This document shows, piece after piece, positions 43,561 through 52,299 of a stretch of 64,000 nt of DNA. Position numbers and translations under genes: made by a program. The DNA comes from DASPSM01 sp036008465 (GTDB lineage Bacteria > Planctomycetota > Planctomycetia > Planctomycetales > Planctomycetaceae). Location of the stretch: assembly GCA_036008465.1 (NCBI GenBank), contig DASYNP010000100.1, positions 1 through 64,000 on the forward strand, in the 5' to 3' direction. The notes beneath the pieces are model-generated. The model was not told where the DNA came from and did no database searches. It was given only the letters and a program-made list of their open reading frames with translations. Position 1 is the stretch's first letter. Each line of letters begins with the position of its first letter.

Positions 43561-44862
43561 ATGACCTCAGGATCCTCCGTGCAAATCGAGTCGACCACCC
43601 GACGTGATTTTCTGAAAGCCGGCACGGCCCTGGTCGGCGGCTCATTGCTTGCTCCGCTCGCATTGACTTCGGGAGCGTATGCCGGCGGTAGCGACATCAT
43701 TCGCATTGGGCTTGTCGGCTGCGGCGGGAGGGGGACGGGAGCGGCCGAGCAGGCACTAGCCGCCGACCCCAACGTGCACTTGGTGGCCCTAGGCGACACC
43801 TTCGCGGACCGGGTCGAATCGGCCCATGATCGTCTTCAGCACCGATCAACGGCTGACCGGATTCATTTGCCGCCGGAACGGCGTTTCGCGGGATTTGATG
43901 CGTACAAGCACGTGATCGCGATGTGCGATGTCGTGCTGTTGTGTACACCTCCCCATTTTCGCCCCGCGCATTTGAAAGCCGCGATTGCCGCGGGCAAACA
44001 CGTGTTTGCCGAAAAGCCGGTGGCCGTCGACGCTGGCGGGGTTCGCTCGGTCATCGAGACCTGTCAGCAGGCCGAGGCCAAGCGGCTATCGGTCGTTTCG
44101 GGGTTGTGCTGGCGCTATGACCCGGGCATGCGCGCCACGTTCGCCCAAATCCATGACGGGCTCGTTGGCGATATCGTCGCCATGCAAACCAGCTACGACA
44201 CACACGGCTTGTGGATGCACCCGCGTCAATCGGCATGGAGCGACATGGAATGGCAGATTCGCAACTGGCTTTACTTCACCTGGCTCTCGGGCGACTTCAA
44301 CGTCGAGCAGCACGTTCATAGCCTCGATAAGACGGCCTGGGCGATGCGGGACCAATATCCAATTTCCTGCGGTGGCACGGGCGGACGGCAGACACGCACC
44401 GGTTCTGAGTACGGGAACGTCTTCGACCACATGGCCGTCGTCTACGAATACCCGAACGGCGTCAAAACGTTCAGCCGTTGCCGTCAACAAGACGGCTGCT
44501 CGGTCGACGTCAACGATCACATTTTTGGGACGAAGGGACGCGTCGACGTGATGGCCCACGTGGCCTACGGGCACGACGGGAAGGAACTGTGGCGCTACAA
44601 GGGTCCCAAGGCGAATATGTACCAGGTCGAGCACAACGAGCTGTTCGCCGGCATTCGCAGCGGCAAGCCGATCAACAACGGCCATTACATGGCCCACAGC
44701 ACGATGATGGGCATCCTGGGTCGTATGTGCGCCTACACCGGCAAAAAGATCACCTGGGACCAGGCGATGAATTCGAAGGAAGATCTCACTCCGCACGGCT
44801 ATCAGTGGGGACCGATCGAGGTCGCCCCCGTGGCAATGCCGGGTATCACGCCGTTCGTGTGA
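43561..44862 (+). CDS. Tat-exported Gfo/Idh/MocA family oxidoreductase
   Basis: 433 residues. The N-terminus carries a twin-arginine signal (TTRRDFLKAG, Arg14-Arg15) followed by a hydrophobic stretch, so it should be exported folded with NAD(P) bound. The Rossmann motif is IGLVGCGGRGTGAA, then VFAEKPVAVDAGGV with the E-K-P motif, and the catalytic region WLYFTWLSGDFNVEQHVHSL. This glycoside/sugar-processing type is highly amplified in Planctomycetota. Substrate unknown. Single gene, divergent from trpF. Confidence 0.93.
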   Translation: MTSGSSVQIESTTRRDFLKAGTALVGGSLLAPLALTSGAYAGGSDIIRIGLVGCGGRGTGAAEQALAADPNVHLVALGDTFADRVESAHDRLQHRSTADRIHLPPERRFAGFDAYKHVIAMCDVVLLCTPPHFRPAHLKAAIAAGKHVFAEKPVAVDAGGVRSVIETCQQAEAKRLSVVSGLCWRYDPGMRATFAQIHDGLVGDIVAMQTSYDTHGLWMHPRQSAWSDMEWQIRNWLYFTWLSGDFNVEQHVHSLDKTAWAMRDQYPISCGGTGGRQTRTGSEYGNVFDHMAVVYEYPNGVKTFSRCRQQDGCSVDVNDHIFGTKGRVDVMAHVAYGHDGKELWRYKGPKANMYQVEHNELFAGIRSGKPINNGHYMAHSTMMGILGRMCAYTGKKITWDQAMNSKEDLTPHGYQWGPIEVAPVAMPGITPFV

Positions 44863-44895
44863 TTCGCGACGGCTTTCGAGCCGTGCGAAACCCGC

Positions 44896-46368
44896 TCATT
44901 TCTTGTTGCGCGATTCGGTGAGCGCTTTGACGTCGGCGCCGAGCTTGTCCAAGTGCGATCGAATTGAATCGATTCCACTCGTCAGCGCTCCAATATCGTG
45001 ACGCAGCTCGTCGATTCGCTTTTCGACATCGGTCTTCTCCACTCGGACAACCGGGGCCTGCGGGGCAGTTTGCGATGGAGCCAATTCTAGATGCAATTCC
45101 GTCTTCGGATCGATGTCGATCACGCCAGTGGAATTCACGATGTTCAGTCCATTGGTGGTGTTCCCCAAAAAGATGCCAGTGTGGGGATACACGACGGTCG
45201 CCGTGACGTTGTTTGGAGCGCCGGTTTGCGTCGGCGCGGGGCGCGCCACCAGCACCGCGGTTGCCACAATGTCCTTTTCGCCGCGGCGGCACTTGACGAC
45301 GACGGTCGATCCCGCCGACTTCATGCCGACGTACTCCATCAGCTCTGCCGGCGCGTTGAACTGTCGGCCGTCGATCGAATCAACCCGGTCCCCTTTTTGC
45401 AATCCGGCCTTTTCAGCAGGACTCCCGGGATTGACGCCATTGACCATCGTCAGTTTGCCGTCGCCCGCTTCGCCCACGGAGATTCCGAGCATCCCCGGTT
45501 CGATGGTCGTGACCGCGCCGTCCCGTCGGGACATAAACAACTCGTTCACGTAGGCAGCTGTGATGACGCGCGCGTGCTTGTCGTTTCCCTGGCCACGCGC
45601 CGACACCAGGCCGATAAGGTCGCCTTGCGTGTTGGCAACGGGCGCCCCGGCCGCCGCTTCCGGCACCGGTAGATCCGTCAGAATGAGCGGGAGTAAGATC
45701 TCGTCGATGTGCCGATTCAGAGCAGTCACGATGCCTCGCGCAATCTGCCGCGATTTCGGGCCGTCCATCATCGCGGCAACAACGTCCTGTCCCAGTTCGA
45801 CCGGCGTCGTCGCGAGCGAGACGGAGGGCGCTTCGAGGAGAGCCACCTTTAAGAGCCACAATCCCGTGCGGCGATCGTCGACGACCAATCGGGCCGGCAA
45901 GAGGTGACCATCGGTCAACCGGACTTCCAATTCCGCATTTGCCGGGCCGCCCGACGTTGTCACGATCCAGCCATCGGACCGAAGCAGAACGCCGCACCAC
46001 ACATTGACGGCGTCCACTGCCGCATTTAGCCCGAATTGTGCTCCCGCCTGCTGCTTCGTGAGAAAAAAGAAGCCCGTGGCATTTGCCTCTTCGACTTTCG
46101 TTGCGCCGCCCGCCGCGACTGGCGCTGCGGCAGGCCGCTTCGTCGACGAAGTCTCACCTTTCTTTTCGGAATGGTCCACGCGGGTGATCACGACCGTGGC
46201 GGGCACCAGCTTGCGCGCAGCTTCGCGGAAATCGGCGCGGACGGGCGCCGGAACAGCGCAGAAAAGAAGAGCAACCGCTGCCGCTGCAATGCCACCCAGT
46301 CGAACAGTCGGCCGGCCCGGTCGAGGTGCACGCTCCACGCGAACAGGCGAAAACGGCAATCGAAACAT
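44896..46368 (-). CDS. HtrA-like PDZ protein with the protease triad lost
   Basis: 490 residues from the ATG at 46368, which has GGAGA 7 bases upstream; ATG at 46380 is in frame. A signal peptide ends near PAPVRADF. The next ~200 residues align with trypsin-like HtrA proteases, but the His position in V-T-N-N-H-V is Gly140 (VTTSGG), the Asp position in R-T-D-L is Gly169 (RRTGLWLLK), and the Ser position in G-N-S-G-G-P is Ala240 (AAAGAP). It is therefore not a serine protease. A PDZ domain follows (GMLGISVGEAG to KGDRVDSIDGRQF) and a C-terminal coiled coil (VEKRIDELRHDIGALTSG). Last gene of an operon with a sigma factor and an anti-sigma-like protein. Confidence 0.85.
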   Translation of the reverse strand: MFRLPFSPVRVERAPRPGRPTVRLGGIAAAAVALLFCAVPAPVRADFREAARKLVPATVVITRVDHSEKKGETSSTKRPAAAPVAAGGATKVEEANATGFFFLTKQQAGAQFGLNAAVDAVNVWCGVLLRSDGWIVTTSGGPANAELEVRLTDGHLLPARLVVDDRRTGLWLLKVALLEAPSVSLATTPVELGQDVVAAMMDGPKSRQIARGIVTALNRHIDEILLPLILTDLPVPEAAAGAPVANTQGDLIGLVSARGQGNDKHARVITAAYVNELFMSRRDGAVTTIEPGMLGISVGEAGDGKLTMVNGVNPGSPAEKAGLQKGDRVDSIDGRQFNAPAELMEYVGMKSAGSTVVVKCRRGEKDIVATAVLVARPAPTQTGAPNNVTATVVYPHTGIFLGNTTNGLNIVNSTGVIDIDPKTELHLELAPSQTAPQAPVVRVEKTDVEKRIDELRHDIGALTSGIDSIRSHLDKLGADVKALTESRNKK

Positions 46369-46419
46369 TGTTGTCTCCATTCGTTCACGAATTTGCACAG
46401 GCGCCAAATCGCGCCGACG

Positions 46420-47049
46420 TCAGAAAGTGACATTCCTAGTCACGGGTCGTTCGATTCCAAAAAGGCGACGGACCGCATCCTGCTGGACAATGCTTAGCTC
46501 ATCGAACTTGATCCGTCGTCGGGTCGTGAGCAGGTAAACGGACGTCTTCGGTTGGTCCGTCGATTGCGACCGATCTTTGGCGACGGGAAGGCAATAGATT
46601 CGGCCGATCGTGCGTCGCCCTTCGCCATCCGGAACCGTCAAAACGAACTCGAGGGGCTGCCCCGGGTTGTTCGCACTGGTCGCCGCGCGGCTGGCGTCGA
46701 TCTTCGCTTTTACGACCTTCGCATCGCTTGCGATTGAAGTCTGCGATTGAGCAAGGGCTTGCGGCGGCGCCTTTGGCACAACCATAGAATCCGGTCGTTG
46801 CTCCAAATTGGCAGCAATTACAGGGCGGTCGTTCGTCCACCTGCGCGTCACAGCCGCCGTGGATAGAGCAACGAGAATGAAGACCGCGGCACCGGCCGCC
46901 TGTCGCCTTGCGCGGCGAGCGCGGGCTTCGCGAACAAGCCTGTTCTGGTCCACGAACTCAATCGCCCGCTCGTGAAGGCGGTTCGCGTCGGCGACAAGCC
47001 GCCGTTCCAGATCCCCAAAATTATCGGAGCCGTTCATCGGTCTGCTCAT
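46420..47049 (-). CDS. Membrane protein, probable anti-sigma factor of the upstream ECF sigma
   Basis: 209 residues. The start overlaps the sigma-factor stop by ATGA (47046-47049), so translation is coupled. The N-terminal ~60 residues are helical and charged (FGDLERRLVADANRLHERAI), then one membrane segment (QAAGAAVFILVALSTAAV) and an outer part with a beta-rich tail (RIYCLPVAKDRSQS; TRRRIKFDELSIVQQDAVRR). No classic zinc-binding HxxxCxxC motif is seen, so membership of the ZAS group is not supported. Gene order and coupling are the main evidence. The PDZ gene follows after 51 bases. Confidence 0.65.
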   Translation of the reverse strand: MSRPMNGSDNFGDLERRLVADANRLHERAIEFVDQNRLVREARARRARRQAAGAAVFILVALSTAAVTRRWTNDRPVIAANLEQRPDSMVVPKAPPQALAQSQTSIASDAKVVKAKIDASRAATSANNPGQPLEFVLTVPDGEGRRTIGRIYCLPVAKDRSQSTDQPKTSVYLLTTRRRIKFDELSIVQQDAVRRLFGIERPVTRNVTF

Positions 47050-47606
47050 TTTTCTTGGGTCGCCGTTCGCAAGGCCGCGAGCCCGTGATGGATTCGCGAC
47101 TTCACCGTGCCGAGGGGACAATCGATGATGCGGGCGATTTCTTCGCAGGCCAATCCTTCACTGTAACGGAGAAATACGCAGTCTCGCTGAGGCACAGGAA
47201 GCCCGGCAACATGGCCCCAAATCGAAGCTTTCCATTCCGCATCGTCAAACTCCAGCGCCCCGCTGTTGGAGCGACCGAGCCAATTGGCCCATCGATTCGC
47301 GATGCGATGCAGCCGCTCACGGCGCCGACGGCCACGCTGCAATCGACGTGATTGATTCAACAGAATTCCGTAGAGCCACGTGTCGAACCGGCTTTTCCCT
47401 TGAAACCTCTTGACCGAACGCAGCGCCTGCAGCATCGTCTCCTGCGCGAGATCGTCGGCGTCCGAATCGCGGCCGGTCAGGACCAAGGCGGCCCGGCGGA
47501 TGCGCGGGTAGCAGTCTTCGATCAGCGCTTCGAGATCGGCGGCTGCCACCAGCTTAGGCGCCCATCCTGTTTGGATCGCAACCTCACTCAAATTCATGGA
47601 ATCCAT
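47046..47606 (-). CDS. ECF-type RNA polymerase sigma factor
   Basis: 186 residues from the ATG at 47606; a TTG at 47612 and an ATG at 47597 are alternatives. Region 2 shows DADDLAQETMLQALRSVKRF and SRFDTWLYGILLN. Region 4 shows LPVPQRDCVFLRYSEGLACE, then IDCPLGTVKSRIHHGLAAL with its helix-turn-helix. There is no region 1 or 3, as usual for ECF factors. It is followed by a coupled membrane protein likely to hold it inactive and by the HtrA-like PDZ gene, a layout known from envelope-stress systems. Confidence 0.95.
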   Translation of the reverse strand: MDSMNLSEVAIQTGWAPKLVAAADLEALIEDCYPRIRRAALVLTGRDSDADDLAQETMLQALRSVKRFQGKSRFDTWLYGILLNQSRRLQRGRRRRERLHRIANRWANWLGRSNSGALEFDDAEWKASIWGHVAGLPVPQRDCVFLRYSEGLACEEIARIIDCPLGTVKSRIHHGLAALRTATQEK

Positions 47607-47768
47607 GTCCAACGGAAGGTGAGTGCCCGCACGACGGCATTTCGTTCATTTGAAGTCGGCAAACAGTCCAGTCTGCGCGAGACGGACCAGGGCGCCCGGG
47701 GGCGGTTGCCGCCGTCCATCGGTTTCGCAAAATGCCGAGGAAGCGGGAACCCGTGGATTTGGCCGTCG

Positions 47769-49205
47769 TCAGAGCTGTCCGGCGGGACGGACATTCTTTC
47801 CCACGCGGCCGGTGAGCGAGTCGCCAAGGTCTTTACGCGCGGCTTCCGCCAGCTTTTCCAGGCGGGCTACGACGTCTGGGTGATCCGCGGCGACGTCGTG
47901 CGCTTCTCCGACGTCGGTCTCGAGATTGAAAAGCACCAGTGGAGTCGTGCGATCGACGTATGGCGCCGGCTTGCCGCCGTGGCCTCCGAGGCCTTTGAGG
48001 CTGCGATAGACGTGAGGGAAGTGAAGCTTCCACGGTCCGCTACGGACTGCCTGCAGTTCCTGATTCCAGTAATAGTAGTACGCGTCGTGGGGACATTTGG
48101 CTCCCGGATCGCCGAACAAGAGCGGGCGAATGTCCTTTCCGTCGATGATGTGGTCCGTGGGGACTGTCGCCCCGGCTAGCGCGGCGAAGGTCGGCAGGAT
48201 ATCGATCGTGGCCGTGAGTTCGGTGCATGTCGTGCCGGCGGGAATCTTGCCGGTCCAGCGCATCACGCACGGCTCGCGCACGCCGCCTTCCCAGGCTGTC
48301 CCCTTCCCCTCGCGTAGCGGGCCCGCCGAGCCGGCGTGGTCGCCGTACGAGAGCCACGGACCGTTGTCGGAGGAGAAGACCACGAGCGTCCGCTCGTTTA
48401 AATGATGGCGATCGAGAGCCGTCAGAATCTGTCCCACCGACCAGTCGATCTCTTCGATGACATCGCCGTAAAGGCCGCGCTCGGACTTGCCGCGAAATTT
48501 GTTGCTGACCCCCAGCGGCACGTGCGGCATCGTGTGGGGCACGTACAGGAAAAACGGCCCGTCGTGGTGGGTGTCGATGAAATGCACAGCCCGCTCGGTG
48601 TAGCGAGTGGTGAGTTGCGAGATGTCGGGGTTGGTTTCGACGACCTGATCGCCTTCGAAGAGCGGCAGCGGTGGATTGCCGATCACGCCGCGCTGCTGCT
48701 GGCCGGGGCGCGGCCCCATGTCGTTGGAGTAAGGCAGTCCGAAATACTCGTCGAAGCCGTGATGTGTCGGCAGAAACTGCGGATGGTGGCCCAAGTGCCA
48801 TTTCCCGAAAATCGCCGAGTGATAGCCGAGTGGCTTGAGCACTTGCGCGATCGTGTGCTCGTGATCGCTAATGCCGGTTTTCGCGCGCGGGCCCAACGCC
48901 CCCAGAATACCGACGCGGTTCGGGTAACAGCCGGTGAGCAGAGCCGTCCGCGATGCTGAGCAGACTCCCTGCGCGACGCAGAAGCTAGTGAAGCGGCGAC
49001 CGTCGCGGGCCATGCGATCGAGGTTCGGCGTACGGATCCCCTGCGCTCCGAAACAGCCGATGTCGGCGTAACCCGCGTCGTCCGCGTAGATGAAGACGAA
49101 ATTGGGACGCCCCGCCGCTGCTTGGTCTTCGGCGGGGCACTTTCGGAGGACTCCGATCGCAATCGCGACTCCGAGGACTGCCCAAGTGAAAAGTTTCGTC
49201 TGCAT
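47769..49205 (-). CDS. Arylsulfatase-type sulfatase
   Basis: 478 residues from the ATG at 49205, with GAGGAG upstream; the open frame to 49847 is not coding. A signal peptide (LFTWAVLGVAIAIGVL) opens the protein. The sulfatase core begins NFVFIYADDAGYADIGCFG with metal-binding Asp42 and Asp43. The formylglycine motif is VCSASRTALLTG, with Cys82 in C-x-A-x-R form, so a formylglycine-generating enzyme (not in the window) must activate it. GKWHLGH and SSDNGPWLSYG complete the site. Planctomycetota use many such enzymes on sulfated polysaccharides; the substrate is unknown. Confidence 0.93.
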   Translation of the reverse strand: MQTKLFTWAVLGVAIAIGVLRKCPAEDQAAAGRPNFVFIYADDAGYADIGCFGAQGIRTPNLDRMARDGRRFTSFCVAQGVCSASRTALLTGCYPNRVGILGALGPRAKTGISDHEHTIAQVLKPLGYHSAIFGKWHLGHHPQFLPTHHGFDEYFGLPYSNDMGPRPGQQQRGVIGNPPLPLFEGDQVVETNPDISQLTTRYTERAVHFIDTHHDGPFFLYVPHTMPHVPLGVSNKFRGKSERGLYGDVIEEIDWSVGQILTALDRHHLNERTLVVFSSDNGPWLSYGDHAGSAGPLREGKGTAWEGGVREPCVMRWTGKIPAGTTCTELTATIDILPTFAALAGATVPTDHIIDGKDIRPLLFGDPGAKCPHDAYYYYWNQELQAVRSGPWKLHFPHVYRSLKGLGGHGGKPAPYVDRTTPLVLFNLETDVGEAHDVAADHPDVVARLEKLAEAARKDLGDSLTGRVGKNVRPAGQL

Positions 49206-49430
49206 TTTCAAGGTGCGCTCCTCGCAGAAAGTTTTCGCGACGGTGTGCCGCCATCTTACGGCGTCGCGCGGAACAATTGCAGCGAAACTGGGGTATGTCC
49301 GCGCAACCGAGCCGTTTAAGATTCCGCCCGGTGAGCCACGGGCGGGAGCTGGAAGTTGCTCGATTCTGTGGGTCAGTGAGCGGTCGTAGAACCGGCGGGC
49401 TGGCACCAGCCGCTCGCCAAGCGGACGAAA

Positions 49431-50324
49431 ATGCAGCACGTAATTCAAATTCGCTCGGCCGAGCAGACGGAATCGGCAGAACGCACCACATCGTCCCCCG
49501 CCTGCCGCGGCGCCGCTGGACGCGACTACACGGCGCTTGCGATCGGAGAATTCAGCGAGGGGGAACTCGCGCGCTTGGTTACGTCGCCCGAGCGCGCCTT
49601 GAGCGACCCGACGGCAACCCTCGTCAAGCATGGTCGCTCGGCGCTGGTCGTTCGAGTGGACTTGCCGATCGGCGGCGCTGAGACACGGACCGCGTACAAG
49701 CGCTGCGGAAGTCGCAGCTGGCTCCGCCGGATCGCGCGCGGGGTGCGCCCGTCGGCCGCGGTTCGCAACTTTCGACTCGGCCATCGGCTGTTTGAACTGG
49801 GCATCGAGACTCCGCGTCCGCTGATTGCCGTCTCGCCGCGGTGGCATAACCTGCTCCGACCGTCGTATCTAGCGACCGAATGGATTGACGGGGCGCTGCC
49901 GCTCGACGCCTTCGCGAAGAGCGCATCCGCGCTGTCGCCTGCCCGCCAGCGCATCGGACTGCGCGAGACCGCTCGGCAACTCGGTCGACTGATCGGCACA
50001 CTTCACAACCGCGGGTATGCGCACCGCGATCTCAAGTCGGCCAATCTGCTCGTACGGGAGCGAGACGGGCGCGTCGAGGTGTTCCTGATCGATCTCGACG
50101 GCGCGTCGCCTGCATACTTGCGTCTGGAGATCACTCGGCTCAAGAACCTCGCGCGTCTGCAGCAGGCGACCGCGCGCATGGCATGCGTCACGCGGACTTT
50201 GCGCCGCCGATTTCTCGATTCCTATCTCGCGACGCTGAGCGGCGCTCAAGACTGGAAAACCGTCTGGAGGCAAGTGGGAAGAATCTCTAGAATCCCGCCC
50301 TCGCCCGAGCGCGGGGAGGGTTGA
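49431..50324 (+). CDS. InaA/Kdo-kinase-like lipopolysaccharide kinase
   Basis: 297 residues of the kinase fold. The catalytic loop is GYAHRDLKSANLLV and the metal-binding segment FLIDLDGAS; TEWIDGALPL lines the hinge. The motif set fits the Kdo/WaaP/InaA group that phosphorylates sugars of the lipopolysaccharide core, with some eukaryotic-like Ser/Thr kinase features. The ~45 N-terminal residues are polar and poorly conserved; a later start is possible. The stop (TGA 50322-50324) nearly touches the methyltransferase gene, suggesting an operon with the next two genes. Confidence 0.8.
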   Translation: MQHVIQIRSAEQTESAERTTSSPACRGAAGRDYTALAIGEFSEGELARLVTSPERALSDPTATLVKHGRSALVVRVDLPIGGAETRTAYKRCGSRSWLRRIARGVRPSAAVRNFRLGHRLFELGIETPRPLIAVSPRWHNLLRPSYLATEWIDGALPLDAFAKSASALSPARQRIGLRETARQLGRLIGTLHNRGYAHRDLKSANLLVRERDGRVEVFLIDLDGASPAYLRLEITRLKNLARLQQATARMACVTRTLRRRFLDSYLATLSGAQDWKTVWRQVGRISRIPPSPERGEG

Positions 50325-50350
50325 CAGACACATTTCAAGCGGACGTATTC

Positions 50351-51046
50351 ATGCACGCCGATCGGGCCATCGAGCGGACCGCCGATTCCTTCGTCTCGGA
50401 CGGCTGGGCACGGCGGCGAGAAATCCGCAGCATCGGCCGGGCGCTTTCCCGCGTGCCGGGCGGATCGGCGGTGCTCACAATTCCGTGCGGCTCAGGATGC
50501 TGGTTCGAATTGCTGATGCAGCGTGGCTTCCGTATCACCTGTGCCGATTCGTCCCACTCTGCACTCGAGGACGCGTCGCGTCGTTGGAAGAAGATCGCCG
50601 AGCACGCCAAGTCGAATGCTCCCGAGCCGTCGTTCTTGTTAATCGACTCTCTGCAGCCGAGCTTTCCCGACCGTCATTTTGACGCGGTGATCTGCACGGG
50701 ATTTTTCGATTGTCTGGACACAAGCGAACGGCGGATCGAGGCGCTCAAGCAATTGCGACGGATCAGCCGGGGTCCGGTGATTGTTTCGTTTTGCAACGCT
50801 TTCGCGCTCGGCGCGCTTCCGCTGAATGTGGCGCGGAGGAAGTCGACAGACGATTCTCGGCGGCGTACTCCTGTCCCGGTCTGGGCTTTTTTGAACGACC
50901 TTCGGCGGGCCGGTCTGAAGCCGGTCGAGAGACATGCGGTCTTGTGGGGGATTTCGCCGCTGTGGCACATCGTCAGCGTGCCCGCCTCCGGCAATGCCAG
51001 CAGCTTTTTCGCCTCGCCTCGGACGGGCGTCGCGAAAGCCGCGTAA
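50351..51046 (+). CDS. SAM-dependent methyltransferase
   Basis: 231 residues from the ATG at 50351. A TTG at 50321 overlaps the kinase stop (TTGA) and would add ten residues; GGGGAGGG abuts that TTG too closely, so the ATG is preferred. The class I fold is seen in VLTIPCGSGCWFELLMQRGF, then ITCADSSHSALEDA and FDAVICTGFFDCLDT. The first glycine motif is I-P-C-G-S-G. The substrate is unknown; position between a Kdo-type kinase and a glycosyltransferase suggests an envelope glycan. Confidence 0.85.
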   Translation: MHADRAIERTADSFVSDGWARRREIRSIGRALSRVPGGSAVLTIPCGSGCWFELLMQRGFRITCADSSHSALEDASRRWKKIAEHAKSNAPEPSFLLIDSLQPSFPDRHFDAVICTGFFDCLDTSERRIEALKQLRRISRGPVIVSFCNAFALGALPLNVARRKSTDDSRRRTPVPVWAFLNDLRRAGLKPVERHAVLWGISPLWHIVSVPASGNASSFFASPRTGVAKAA

Positions 51047-51067
51047 GACGCGGAGCCGAGCGACACC

Positions 51068-52072
51068 ATGAAGATCGCCTTCCTCACTACCCGGCCGTCG
51101 AAACCGAGTTATCGGTTTCGAATCGAGCAGATGGTGCCCTACTTCACGGCTCGACGTCACCAGTGCGACACGTTCTTCCTGCCGACGAACGCTTGGGGGC
51201 GGCTGTTGATGTATCGCAAGCTAGGCTCTTACGATGCGGTTGTGTTGCAGAAACGGCTTGTGAGCCGCGTCGAGCTGTTCGTCCTGCGGAGCGTGGCGCG
51301 TCGTCTCATTTACGACGTTGATGATGCGGTGATGTATGCCTCAAACGGCGCTGATCATCCGCGGCGGCGGGGCCGATTTGCGGCCACTGTGCGAGCGGCC
51401 GACCTCGTCGTGTGTGGCAACCAGTTCCTGGCCGACGAGGCCTCTCGCGACACGAACCGCATTCTCGTGGTGCCAACGTGCATCAACACCGACGCCTACC
51501 GCCCGGGCTTGAGGACCGCCAACTCGCAAAGCCTCACCATCGGCTGGACCGGTAGCCGCAGTACAAACGCCTATGTTAACGAGATTCTTCACGCCTTGTC
51601 CCAACTGCACGGGTCCGTCCAAGTTAAGGTAATTACCGATACCGTCGACGGATTTGATTTTTCGCAGCTGGGGCACGTGCCCCACGTCTTCGTTCCCTGG
51701 TCACCGAAATCCGAAATTGCTGAAGCAGCGACGTTTGATGTGGGCCTGATGCCTCTGCCGGACAACCGTTGGACGCAGGGCAAGTGTGGATTCAAGGCCC
51801 TACAGTATATGGCGCTTGGCATCCCGGCCGTCTGCAGTCCTGTCGGCGTGAATCGGGACATCATTCACGATGGTGTAGACGGTCTCTTTGCTGCGACTCC
51901 GCAAGATTGGTTCCCAGTCATCTCGCGGCTGCTCAAAGACTCCTTTCTGCGGGAAGCGATCGGCCGCGCCGGACGTCGCCGCGTGGAAGAGGCATTTTCG
52001 CTCGCGACGCACGGCCCCCGCCTCGTGCGAGCCGTTGAGAAAGCCGCCAGCACGCTGCGCAAATCGGCCTAA
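51068..52072 (+). CDS. GT4-type glycosyltransferase
   Basis: 334 residues. The N-terminal Rossmann half starts KIAFLTTRPSKPSYRFRIEQ and has VDDAVMY and AADLVVCGNQFLAD. The C-terminal half has IGWTGSRSTNAYVNEI and CGFKALQYMALGIPAVCSPV, with the E-x7-E site partly replaced, then HDGVDGLFA. This is the retaining GT-B group that uses nucleotide sugars at the cytoplasmic face. It lies 21 bases after the methyltransferase and is probably in the same operon. Acceptor unknown. Confidence 0.88.
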   Translation: MKIAFLTTRPSKPSYRFRIEQMVPYFTARRHQCDTFFLPTNAWGRLLMYRKLGSYDAVVLQKRLVSRVELFVLRSVARRLIYDVDDAVMYASNGADHPRRRGRFAATVRAADLVVCGNQFLADEASRDTNRILVVPTCINTDAYRPGLRTANSQSLTIGWTGSRSTNAYVNEILHALSQLHGSVQVKVITDTVDGFDFSQLGHVPHVFVPWSPKSEIAEAATFDVGLMPLPDNRWTQGKCGFKALQYMALGIPAVCSPVGVNRDIIHDGVDGLFAATPQDWFPVISRLLKDSFLREAIGRAGRRRVEEAFSLATHGPRLVRAVEKAASTLRKSA

Positions 52073-52299
52073 GCGCCCGCAGGACGGTTGCAAGATTCGC
52101 GACTCTTGGCACCGCGTGGGCCGGCTGATCGGAACAACGCCGTCGCATTTTCGCGTCGTGCCACTCGGCAAAGGTGCTTGGACTCAATCCCGACCATCAA
52201 GGCGTCGAAAAGAGGGAGCAGCAGCTCCCGGCAGCCGCGTAAGTGTCGCGGTGCGCGCGGTGACTTGTCCCGATTCTGACGTTGGCGAAATCACACGAG

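Noticed and set aside
47352..48179. A 275-codon plus-strand frame
   Set aside because: Antisense to the sigma-factor start and the sulfatase end; no recognisable product.
49206..49847. Upstream extension of the sulfatase frame
   Set aside because: It crosses the divergent kinase gene, and the signal peptide starts at the ATG at 49205.
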